5,765 nucleotides of DNA from positions 1 to 5,765 of the forward strand of contig JAICJJ010000211.1 in assembly GCA_025928535.1 (NCBI GenBank), given 5' to 3'. This DNA is from Thermomicrobiales bacterium. GTDB lineage: Bacteria > Chloroflexota > Chloroflexia > Thermomicrobiales > UBA6265. Made by a program: the position numbers and the translations under genes. The notes under the pieces were generated by a model, which worked only from the letters and a program-made list of their open reading frames with translations, did not search any database and was not told the origin of the DNA. This document shows positions 1 through 5,101 of the stretch, one piece after another. Each line of letters starts with the position of its first letter. The first letter of the stretch is position 1.

Positions 1-966
1 ACCCATCCGACCGGGAGTCTCAAGCACCGGCTGGCCCGTTCGCTCTTTCTCTATGGCCTCTGCAACGGCTGGATCACCGCGGAGACGGCCATCGTCGAGG
101 CGTCGTCCGGCAGCACCGCCGTCTCGGAGGCGTACTTCGCCCGCCTGCTCGGCTTGCCCTTCGTGGCGGTGATGCCGCGCGGCACGTCGGCCGCCAAGAT
201 CGACCAGATCGCCTTTTACGGCGGCCGCAGCCACTTCGTGGACGACCCGGTCGATGTCTACACGGCGGCCGAACGCCTGGCGCGCGATCTCGGCGGCCAC
301 GACATGGATCAATTCACCTACGCCGAGCGGGCCACCGACTGGCGCGGCAACAACAACATCGCCGAGTCGATCTACCAGCAGATGGCGAGCGAGGAGCAGC
401 CGATTCCGCGCTGGATCGTCGTTGGCGCCGGCACCGGCGGCACCTCGGCCACGATCGGCCGCTATATCCGGTATCGCGGCCTCGCGACCGAACTTTGCGT
501 CGTGGACCCGGAGCATTCCGTCTTCTACGACTATTTCCACCGGCGCGATCCGGGGCTGACGTCGCCGCGCGGGTCCGGCATCGAAGGGATCGGCCGGCCC
601 CGGGTCGAGCCGTCGTTCATCCCGGACGTGGTCGACCGCATGGTTCGCGTGGAAAACGCGGCTTCGATCGGCGCCGCGCGCTTTCTTGCCCGCATCCTGG
701 GCCGGAAATATGGTGCCTCGACCGGAACCAATTTTTACGGAGCGGCCGAACTCGCGGCCGAGATGGCGGAGCGGGGCGAGGCGGGCAGCATCGTCACCCT
801 CGCCTGCGACCCCGGCGACCGCTATCTCGACACCTACTTTTGCGACGACTGGCTCGTGGCGAGCGGCTACGACACGGCGCCCTTCGAGGCGCAACTCGCC
901 GCCTGGCGCGAGCGCGGCGTGTGGATGCCGGTCGCGCCATCGCGAACCGACGCCAACGCCCGATAG
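1..966 (+). CDS. PLP-dependent cysteine synthase / L-cysteine desulfhydrase (Cds1-like) family protein, 5' partial
   Basis: The frame is open from the first base of the window to TAG at 964-966, giving 321 residues; the start lies upstream. It is a fold-type II PLP enzyme. HPTGSLKHR at residues 2-10 holds the presumed Schiff-base lysine (K8 here). SSGST at 35-39 is the substrate/cofactor-binding loop. GAGTGGTS at 142-149 is the glycine-rich loop that grips the PLP phosphate. The stretches around [40 protein letters not shown] and ASTGTNFYG match my memory of a conserved cysteine synthase-like family that includes mycobacterial Cds1 (Rv3684), which breaks cysteine into H2S, pyruvate and ammonia. 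From the family length of about 350 residues, only some 30-45 N-terminal residues seem to be missing. The family call is secure. Desulfhydrase versus synthase activity is inferred, because close relatives are often annotated only as cysteine synthase family. The protein should be cytosolic. No terminator follows; the next element is a palindromic repeat. Confidence 0.88.
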   Translation, partial: THPTGSLKHRLARSLFLYGLCNGWITAETAIVEASSGSTAVSEAYFARLLGLPFVAVMPRGTSAAKIDQIAFYGGRSHFVDDPVDVYTAAERLARDLGGHDMDQFTYAERATDWRGNNNIAESIYQQMASEEQPIPRWIVVGAGTGGTSATIGRYIRYRGLATELCVVDPEHSVFYDYFHRRDPGLTSPRGSGIEGIGRPRVEPSFIPDVVDRMVRVENAASIGAARFLARILGRKYGASTGTNFYGAAELAAEMAERGEAGSIVTLACDPGDRYLDTYFCDDWLVASGYDTAPFEAQLAAWRERGVWMPVAPSRTDANAR

Positions 967-1058
967 CGGCAGGGCGGATTCCGCGGTCAACGCCGGTCAG
1001 GCGCGTGAGCCGATCCAGAACCTCGGTCGGGAGACCAACGAGCGGCGCCGCGCTCCTG

Positions 1059-1135
1059 GTCATCCTGAGCCGCAGCGAAGGATCTCGTCATCCGTCGATC
1101 TGACGAACGAGATGCTTCGACAAGCTCAGCATGAC
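1059..1135. repeat. 77-bp imperfect palindromic intergenic repeat, copy 1
   Basis: The left arm (1059-1087) begins GTCATCCTGAGC and ends GAAGGATCTCG. The right arm (1108-1135) begins CGAGATGCTTCGAC and ends AGCTCAGCATGAC. The right arm is close to the reverse complement of the left, and a 20-nt loop lies between them. The element matches the copy at 3408-3484 at 66 of 77 positions with no gaps. The right arms are identical and the differences fall in the middle of the left arm and in the loop. As RNA it would form a long hairpin. Repeats of this style are scattered between genes in many bacterial genomes; they are REP/MITE-like and probably mobilised by an enzyme encoded elsewhere. No transposase is present here. 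Confidence 0.88.
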
Positions 1136-1172
1136 GGGGGTGCGGCGGCGACCACGGCCGCGCCGCAAAACC

Positions 1173-1186
1173 TGGGCGCGCGCCCA
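1173..1186. repeat. Perfect 14-bp palindrome
   Basis: TGGGCGCGCGCCCA equals its own reverse complement and lies about 120 bp upstream of the enolase-superfamily start. It has no spacer, so it would not make a normal RNA hairpin. It could be a protein-binding site, but in GC-rich DNA a chance origin is equally likely. Confidence 0.35.
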
Positions 1187-1224
1187 TTCCGTCTCGGATG
1201 CCGCTTTCCTTTCGCAGCGAAGCC

Positions 1225-1244
1225 GTCGAAGATGGTCGAAGATG
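1225..1244 (+). repeat. 10-bp tandem duplication (GTCGAAGATG x2)
   Basis: Two perfect adjacent copies of GTCGAAGATG sit 60 bp upstream of the enolase-superfamily start. Slippage or a paired binding site could explain them; nothing else supports a role. Confidence 0.5.
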
Positions 1245-1290
1245 CGCTGAGCCAACCAGATGCCATGATGCATGTGGCGCGCGAAGCCCG

Positions 1291-1295
1291 GGAGG
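1291..1295 (+). promoter_or_regulatory. Ribosome binding site fixing the enolase-superfamily start
   Basis: GGAGG lies 8 nt before ATG 1304. Two in-frame ATGs at 1265 and 1268 lack such a site, and the homology begins only at MKIEAVDFYY, so 1304 is preferred. Confidence 0.75.
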
Positions 1296-1303
1296 GGTGG
1301 CGA

Positions 1304-2482
1304 ATGAAGATCGAGGCGGTCGATTTCTACTACCTGGCGATGCCGGAGATTCTCGACATCGCCGACGGCAGCCAGGATTTGCTCCTGGTCCGGCTGCAGG
1401 CGGGGCCGCATGTCGGCTGGGGCGAGTGCGAAGCGTCGCCGTTGCCGTCGATTGCCGCCCTCGTCAGCCCGATGTCGCACGGCGCCTGCAAGCCGATCCG
1501 CGATTCCGTGCTCGGGCAGCGGCTCGACGACGTCGCCGACATCGACCGCATCGGCCAACTCGTCCGCGTCAACAGCATGGACCTGCTCCAGGCCGATCAC
1601 GCCTTGTCCGGCATCGACAGCGCGATGTGGGATCTCCTCGGCCGCCGGCTGCAGGCTCCCGCCTGGCAATTGCTCGGCTTCGCGCGGGCCGAGCCGCGGC
1701 TGCCGTACGCATCGGTCCTCTTCGGCGACACGCCGCCGGAAACGCGGGAAAAAGCGCGCGGCATTCGCGCAAGAGGGTTTCGCGCCGCGAAATTCGGCTG
1801 GGGGCCGTACGGCCGGTCGACCGTCGCCGCCGACGCCGACCAGGTCGCGGCGGCGCGGGAAGGACTGGGCGACGACGGCGTGCTCCTGGTCGATGCCGGA
1901 ACCGTCTTCGGGCACGACGTCGAGGCGGCGGCGGCGCGGCTGCCGGCGCTGCAAGCGGCGCGGGCGACCTGGCTGGAAGAACCGTTCGTCAGCGGCGCGC
2001 TCGCCGCCTATCGCGAACTCGCGCGGCGAAGCGCGATTCCACTGGCCGGGGGAGAGGGATCGCACAACGAAGACATGGCCCGGACCATGATCGACCATGG
2101 CGGTCTTGGCTACGTCCAGATCGACGCCGGCCGGATCGGCGGCATCGCGCCCGCCCGGCGCGTCGCCGACTATGCGCGGGCGAACGGCGTCGTCTACGTC
2201 AATCACACCTTCACCTCGCATCTGTCGCTCAGCGCGTCGTTGCAGCCGTACGCGGGCGACGCGGCGGACGCGATCTGCGAATATCCCGTGGAGTTGAAGC
2301 CGCTGGCCTGGGAGATCACGCGGGAGCATATCCTGCCCGACGTCGACGGCCGCGTTCGGCCGCCGGATGCGCCGGGCCTCGGGCTGACGCCCGATCTGGC
2401 GGCGGCGCGGCGCTATCTGCTCGATGTCGAGATCGCCGTCGGCGGGCAAACGCTCTATCGCACGCCGGCGTTGACCGATTGA
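1304..2482 (+). CDS. Mandelate racemase/muconate lactonizing enzyme family (enolase superfamily) protein
   Basis: The protein has 392 residues, the usual length for this family. An N-terminal capping domain (about 1-125) precedes a (beta/alpha)7-beta barrel. Expected metal ligands are D197 (LLVDAGT), E225 (WLEEPF) and E251 (AGGEGS), which would bind Mg2+. The Asp-His dyad of the mandelate racemase subgroup is D274 (QIDAGRIGG) and H301 (NHTFTSH). The spacings E225-E251-D274-H301 (26, 23, 27) equal those of the textbook mandelate racemase residues E221-E247-D270-H297. Members abstract the proton alpha to a carboxylate and then dehydrate, racemise or cycloisomerise; many are sugar-acid dehydratases. 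The second-strand KxK motif appears reduced to one lysine, K163 in AAKFGWGPYG. The substrate is unknown. The enzyme should be cytosolic and is probably cotranscribed with the creatininase-family gene 59 bp downstream. Family call is firm; activity is open. Confidence 0.93.
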   Translation: MKIEAVDFYYLAMPEILDIADGSQDLLLVRLQAGPHVGWGECEASPLPSIAALVSPMSHGACKPIRDSVLGQRLDDVADIDRIGQLVRVNSMDLLQADHALSGIDSAMWDLLGRRLQAPAWQLLGFARAEPRLPYASVLFGDTPPETREKARGIRARGFRAAKFGWGPYGRSTVAADADQVAAAREGLGDDGVLLVDAGTVFGHDVEAAAARLPALQAARATWLEEPFVSGALAAYRELARRSAIPLAGGEGSHNEDMARTMIDHGGLGYVQIDAGRIGGIAPARRVADYARANGVVYVNHTFTSHLSLSASLQPYAGDAADAICEYPVELKPLAWEITREHILPDVDGRVRPPDAPGLGLTPDLAAARRYLLDVEIAVGGQTLYRTPALTD

Positions 2483-2502
2483 ACCGCGCGGCGGCGTCGT
2501 AG

Positions 2503-2522
2503 GGGCGCTGCTTGCTGCGCCC
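2503..2522 (+). repeat. Small hairpin between the enolase and creatininase genes
   Basis: GGGCGC at 2503-2508 pairs perfectly with GCGCCC at 2517-2522 around an 8-nt loop. No T-tract follows, so it is not an intrinsic terminator. It ends 19 nt before the creatininase start and could affect processing or translation of the shared mRNA. The surrounding GTAGGGGCGCTGCTTGCTGC resembles a motif I associate with dispersed GC-rich repeats in some genomes; this is from memory only. Confidence 0.5.
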
Positions 2523-2541
2523 AGGGGGAATGAGGAACGCC

Positions 2542-3360
2542 ATGGATTCGCCGTTCGAATATCGCTACAACCGGCTGACCTGGGCCGAGATGAACGACGC
2601 GATCGCCCGGCAGCCGGTCGTCATCTTGCCGACCGGCTCGACCGAGCAGCATGGCCGGCATTTGCCGATCGACGTCGATCTCCTGCTCTGCGAATCGATC
2701 TGTCTGGAAGCGGCCCGGCGGGCGGACGGCGGCGTGCTCGTCTTGCCGCCGATCCCGTACGGGTTGAACTATCACCACATCGATTTTCCGGGAACGATCC
2801 ACATCGAACCGGAGGTTTTCATCGCTTTCTGTTTGAACGTCACCAAGAGCGTCGCGTATCACGGCTTCGAGAAGATTCTGGTCGTGAACGGCCACGGCTC
2901 GAACGTGCCGCTGATCGACATCATCGCCCGCCGGACGACGCTGGAAACGCCGTCGCTCTGCGCCGCCTGCCATTATTTTTCGCTCGCGATCGAGGCCTTC
3001 AACGAGATCAAGGAAAGCGCGGTCGTCGCCCACGCCGACGAATTCGAGACGTCGCTGTACCTCTACCTCGCGCCGGAACGGGTGCAGATGGACAAGGCAG
3101 GCGCCGACGACGACGTGATGGGCGCCTATCTGTCGTCCGACAGCACGACGTCCTACGTGCGCTTCAATGACTTCTGGTCGCGCTGGACGGATCTCGGCGT
3201 CCACGGCGACGCCCGCCCGGCGACGGCGGAAAAGGGGAAGATCATCTTCGAGACGGCGGTGACGCGGCTGGGCGAATTGTGCGCCGAGTGGCGGGAGTGG
3301 CCGCTCGCCGAGCGGCGCGATTTCCACGAACGTCCGGCTAACACCCAGATTCGCTGGTAG
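2542..3360 (+). CDS. Creatininase-family metal-dependent amidohydrolase
   Basis: The protein has 272 residues, close to the creatininase family norm of about 250-270. PTGSTEQHGRHLPIDVD at 30-46 is the signature metal-binding stretch, with E35, H37 and D46; the spacing matches E34, H36 and D45 of Pseudomonas creatininase. PIPYGLNYHH at 70-79 and VVNGHGSN at 114-121 (H118) are the next family blocks, and HADEFETS at 164-171 is a late active-site block. That block usually reads HAGE-x-ETS, so D166 replaces a common glycine. Family members open cyclic amides or cleave amide/formamide bonds using a two-metal site; true creatininase activity should not be assumed. ATG 2542 is chosen because AGGA (2533-2536) sits 5 nt before it. 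In-frame ATG 2530 has a purine run only 1 nt away, and TTG 2512 falls inside a hairpin. The enolase-superfamily gene lies 59 bp upstream on the same strand, suggesting one operon. Confidence 0.92.
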   Translation: MDSPFEYRYNRLTWAEMNDAIARQPVVILPTGSTEQHGRHLPIDVDLLLCESICLEAARRADGGVLVLPPIPYGLNYHHIDFPGTIHIEPEVFIAFCLNVTKSVAYHGFEKILVVNGHGSNVPLIDIIARRTTLETPSLCAACHYFSLAIEAFNEIKESAVVAHADEFETSLYLYLAPERVQMDKAGADDDVMGAYLSSDSTTSYVRFNDFWSRWTDLGVHGDARPATAEKGKIIFETAVTRLGELCAEWREWPLAERRDFHERPANTQIRW

Positions 3361-3407
3361 CGAGCGGGTGCGGCAACGTCTTGCGCGAGGCGCCGCGCAG
3401 CCCCATG

Positions 3408-3484
3408 GTCATCCTGAGCGAAGTCGAAGGATCTCGTCGTCCGCGGATCGAGCGAACGAGATGCTTCGACAAGCTCAGCATGAC
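3408..3484. repeat. 77-bp imperfect palindromic intergenic repeat, copy 2
   Basis: It has the same architecture, length and orientation as the copy at 1059-1135. The left arm is 3408-3436, the 20-nt loop 3437-3456 and the right arm 3457-3484; the right arm is identical in both copies. The left arm here (GAGCGAAGTCGAAGG) pairs better with the right arm than copy 1 does, so this may be the more intact copy. It follows the creatininase stop codon by 48 bp. Confidence 0.88.
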
Positions 3485-3531
3485 GGGGTGGAGTCGGTGC
3501 CGCAATACATTGACGCGCACCCGTAGCGCGC

Positions 3532-3545
3532 CGCGGCCGGCCGCG
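3532..3545. repeat. Perfect 14-bp GC palindrome
   Basis: CGCGGCCGGCCGCG equals its reverse complement. It lies about 95 bp upstream of the predicted MarR -35 box. It is all G and C, so a chance origin in this genome is quite possible. Confidence 0.35.
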
Positions 3546-3638
3546 CCCACGCATGGGCTGAATGGGGTTTTTCCCGACACGCGTCAGGCAAAGTCGGAAC
3601 GCAAATCAGCCCGATTCGGCAAGGCTTCCCGTCTTGGC

Positions 3639-3666
3639 TTGACAACGCGCCAATCTACGCTATGGG
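3639..3666 (+). promoter_or_regulatory. Predicted sigma-70-type promoter of the MarR gene
   Basis: A perfect -35 box TTGACA (3639-3644) is followed after 16 nt by TATGGG (3661-3666), a weak -10 match. Transcription would start near 3673 and leave a leader of about 115 nt before ATG 3789. MarR regulators often repress themselves, but I find no clear inverted-repeat operator over this promoter. Confidence 0.5.
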
Positions 3667-3677
3667 CGTCGCTTCAT

Positions 3678-3697
3678 TTTCGGGGCGTCGCCCGAAA
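3678..3697 (+). promoter_or_regulatory. Leader hairpin 1 of the MarR mRNA
   Basis: TTTCGGG (3678-3684) pairs perfectly with CCCGAAA (3691-3697) around a 6-nt loop, right at the predicted 5' end of the transcript. It may stabilise the mRNA end or be part of an operator; its role is unknown. Confidence 0.4.
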
Positions 3698-3750
3698 TGG
3701 AGCGCGTCCGAACTGGCGCGTCGTGCGCGACCCGCCCGCGACCAGCAATG

Positions 3751-3780
3751 CTCGCCGCCTCCTTCCGGCGAGCCGAGGAG
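3751..3780 (+). promoter_or_regulatory. Leader hairpin 2 and ribosome binding site of the MarR gene
   Basis: CTCGCCG (3751-3757) pairs with CGGCGAG (3766-3772) around the loop CCTCCTTC. The Shine-Dalgarno GAGGAG (3775-3780) follows 2 nt later and lies 8 nt before ATG 3789, which fixes that start. The loop contains CTCCT, complementary to the AGGAG of the ribosome binding site. Confidence 0.45.
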
Positions 3781-3788
3781 ATTCGAAC

Positions 3789-4361
3789 ATGCGCGATCCC
3801 GCATCGATCAGCGTTGGCGTAAGCTGCGCGGCGGGCTCGGCGTCGGCGGCGACCGCGGTCCATCCCGGCTGGTTGAGCCGGGAACCGGCGATCCGGTCGC
3901 AGACGACGGAAGCGCCCGAAGCCGCGCGCTTTTCGGCTTTCATGCAACTGCTCAAGACGGCCGGCGCGCTCGACCGCGCGGCGACCGACGCCCTGGCCGA
4001 TCTCGATCTGACCGGCGGCGCGTTCGGCGCGCTGCTCGAACTGGCGAAAGTCGGTGAGCGCGGCGTCGCGCCGTCCGAACTGGCGCGGCGGCTGGCCGTC
4101 GCCCGACGGACGGCGACGCTCTACGTCGATATCCTGACGCGGCAAGGCTGGGCCGAACGACACGCCCACCCGGCCGACCGGCGGATGGTGCTGGCGACGC
4201 TGACCCCCGCCGGCCAGCAATTGCTGGCCGATGTCGGCGACGCCTACAAGCGGCGCCTGGCCGGCTTGCTGGACGACCTGAATCCGATTCAGGCCGAACG
4301 CTTGCGCCAATTGCTGGCGCTGATCTCGACCGACTCGAGCCCCGCCGCGCCGAGCGAGTGA
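3789..4361 (+). CDS. MarR-family winged helix-turn-helix transcriptional regulator
   Basis: The protein has 190 residues. The MarR fold runs from about residue 46 to 180: an N-terminal dimerisation helix (RFSAFMQLLKTAGALDRA), the helix-turn-helix at about 93-124 (VAPSELARRLAVARRTATLYVDILTRQGW) with recognition helix around 104-118, then the wing with the typical D-R-R at 130-132 leading into LTPAGQQLL, and a C-terminal dimerisation helix. Such proteins bind DNA as dimers and usually repress nearby or own genes until a phenolic or other small ligand, or an oxidant, releases them. ATG 3789 has GAGGAG at 8 nt. The first 45 residues are an unusual Ala/Ser-rich extension with a cysteine at 13; a start at Met52 (3942) would begin inside the first helix and is less likely. 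An intrinsic terminator follows 18 bp after the stop, so it is probably monocistronic. Its target genes are unknown; the enolase/creatininase pair upstream is one candidate. Confidence 0.88.
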   Translation: MRDPASISVGVSCAAGSASAATAVHPGWLSREPAIRSQTTEAPEAARFSAFMQLLKTAGALDRAATDALADLDLTGGAFGALLELAKVGERGVAPSELARRLAVARRTATLYVDILTRQGWAERHAHPADRRMVLATLTPAGQQLLADVGDAYKRRLAGLLDDLNPIQAERLRQLLALISTDSSPAAPSE

Positions 4362-4379
4362 GGCCAGGCCGATCACCAT

Positions 4380-4418
4380 CCGGCGCCGCCCTCGTTTGCG
4401 GGGTGGCGCCGGTTTTTT
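4380..4418 (+). terminator. Rho-independent terminator of the MarR gene
   Basis: A 12-bp stem pairs 4380-4391 (CCGGCGCCGCCC) with 4401-4412 (GGGTGGCGCCGG), with a single G-U pair and a 9-nt loop. Six T residues follow at 4413-4418. It starts 18 nt after the MarR stop codon. Confidence 0.92.
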
Positions 4419-4679
4419 GCAGGGCGCGGTCTTGCCCGTTTCGTGACGGTCGAAAATGGGGCCGCGCGTCGCCTCCGCCCGGCGCCAAGAGGGTGTTGCA
4501 AAATCGTAGCGCCGCGTCAATCCCGCCCGGCGCTAAAGACGCCGGGCTAAACCGATAACCCGGCTAAAGCCGGCTACTATTGGCGCGATATGGTTGCGGT
4601 TTTTAAGAAATTTTCATGGATAATATTCGTATATCATCGATCAATTATCGGAAAATTTATCGAGCCGGCTTTAGCCGGG
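4419..4679. other. Convergent intergenic region dominated by an inverted repeat
   Basis: This space lies between the MarR terminator and the stop codon of the leftward DUF192 gene. It contains GAGGGTGTTGCAAAA at 4489-4503, reminiscent of an insertion-sequence end, and most of the inverted repeat at 4526-4713. I see no gene in it. Confidence 0.6.
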
Positions 4680-4713
4680 TTATTGGCTTAGCGCGGGGTC
4701 TTTAGCCCCGCGC
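4526..4713. repeat. Long inverted repeat with AT-rich core (MITE-like or bidirectional terminator)
   Basis: The left arm is 4526-4575 and the right arm 4663-4713. Their inner 21 bp (4555-4575 versus 4663-4683) are perfectly complementary; the outer parts are imperfect. Each arm holds two small hairpins built on a CTAAAG/TAAA loop: 4526-4546 (CCCGGCG/CGCCGGG) and 4560-4573 (CCGGC/GCCGG) on the left, 4665-4678 and 4691-4713 (GCGCGGGG/CCCCGCGC) on the right. The core is very AT-rich: 13 G/C in 61 bases at 4600-4660. In the core, AAATTTTC (4608-4615) faces GAAAATTT (4651-4658), so the symmetry continues inward imperfectly. There is no open reading frame of note. The element lies between convergent genes and encodes the end of the DUF192 protein. 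Confidence 0.85.
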
Positions 4714-5099
4714 GACCGCGATGGGCGACTGCGACATTCGAACCGAATCTCGTCGCCCAGGCGGACATCGGCGGCGCGGATCGTTCCGGCGGGGGCTTCG
4801 ATCACCGCCGCCGCGTGCGTCAGGTCGAAGCGCCATGGCCGCATCGCTTCGCGCAGCCGCGTCACCCGACCGCCTTCGTCCAGAAAGACGAGGTCGATCG
4901 GAAAGCGCATGAAATGGCTGTGAATGCCGCGCGCCGGCTCGATCAGCAGCGCGTGGCCCGTCGGCAGCGATGCGCGCAGCATCAGCCCCCAAAAGCGTGT
5001 CCAGCCGCGGTTCGCCGTCGCCAACTCGGTCGCGACGGCTCGCCCGTTGCGGGCGTCGATCGCCTGGCGGATTCCGTCGCCTGAAAAACGTCCCGCCAT
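4680..5099 (-). CDS. DUF192 domain protein
   Basis: The protein has 139 residues. DUF192 blocks are clear: GLMLRASLPTGHALLIEP (38-55), then HSHFMRFPIDLVFLDEGGRV (60-79), where families usually read a Met followed by a short polar stretch, I/P, and then LDxVFLD; then VIEAPAGTI (99-107). The biochemical function of DUF192 is unknown. Many members are small, and some have a signal peptide or lipoprotein leader; none is visible here. ATG 5099 is used because the DUF192 similarity begins within about 25 residues and the start follows the PRC-barrel stop by only 2 bp. Starting further upstream would overlap that gene. No good Shine-Dalgarno is seen, so translational coupling is likely. The tail after about residue 128 (SRGAKDPALSQ) is encoded by the right arm of the inverted repeat and does not look like native DUF192 sequence. 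Confidence 0.88.
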   Translation of the reverse strand: MAGRFSGDGIRQAIDARNGRAVATELATANRGWTRFWGLMLRASLPTGHALLIEPARGIHSHFMRFPIDLVFLDEGGRVTRLREAMRPWRFDLTHAAAVIEAPAGTIRAADVRLGDEIRFECRSRPSRSRGAKDPALSQ

Positions 5100-5101
5100 G
5101 G

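Larger units (their letters stand above)
967..1303. other. Intergenic region with a palindromic repeat and short internal repeats
   Basis: This 337-bp gap separates the PLP enzyme from the enolase-superfamily gene. It holds the 77-bp palindrome at 1059-1135 (listed separately), a perfect 14-bp palindrome TGGGCGCGCGCCCA at 1173-1186, and a perfect tandem duplication of GTCGAAGATG at 1225-1244. One reading frame stays open across the whole gap, but it has no plausible start with a ribosome binding site and encodes Arg/Ala/Pro-rich sequence typical of high-GC chance frames. I see no convincing sigma-70 promoter or T-tailed terminator. Confidence 0.6.
3361..3788. other. Intergenic region between the creatininase-family and MarR genes
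   Basis: This 428-bp gap holds the second 77-bp palindrome (3408-3484), a perfect 14-bp palindrome CGCGGCCGGCCGCG at 3532-3545, a sigma-70-like promoter at 3639-3666, and two leader hairpins before the MarR gene (3678-3697 and 3751-3772). The MarR frame stays open leftward through much of the gap, but that stretch runs through the repeat and promoter and looks non-coding. The creatininase gene has no T-tailed terminator; the palindrome 48 bp after its stop may serve instead. Confidence 0.6.

Noticed and set aside
686..1303. The enolase-superfamily frame remains open for 600 bp upstream, allowing a 598-residue protein
   Set aside because: The upstream part overlaps the PLP-enzyme gene in another frame and crosses the palindromic repeat. 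Its residues are Arg/Pro/Ala-rich without family similarity, and a good ribosome binding site precedes ATG 1304.
1088..2449. 453-residue open frame antisense to the enolase-superfamily gene
   Set aside because: It is a mirror frame of a well-supported gene in GC-rich DNA, very rich in Arg and Pro, with no recognisable domain.
2455..3327. 290-residue open frame antisense to the creatininase-family gene
   Set aside because: The plus-strand frame has complete creatininase motifs; the antisense frame shows only shadow-type composition.
1059..3484. The two 77-bp repeats as a CRISPR array or a composite transposon
   Set aside because: There are only two copies 2.3 kb apart with genes between them and no spacers, and no transposase or insertion sequence is present.
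3591..3666. MarR-type inverted-repeat operator over the MarR promoter
   Set aside because: Only weak 4-5 bp matches (for example CAAG/CTTG) can be found, no better than chance.
3381..3788. 136 extra codons in front of the MarR gene
   Set aside because: The stretch contains the 77-bp palindrome and the likely promoter. The ribosome binding site GAGGAG and ATG at 3789 give a sensible MarR length.
3660..4520. 286-residue open frame antisense to the MarR gene
   Set aside because: It reads through the intrinsic terminator and MarR gene and has Arg-rich, domain-free sequence.
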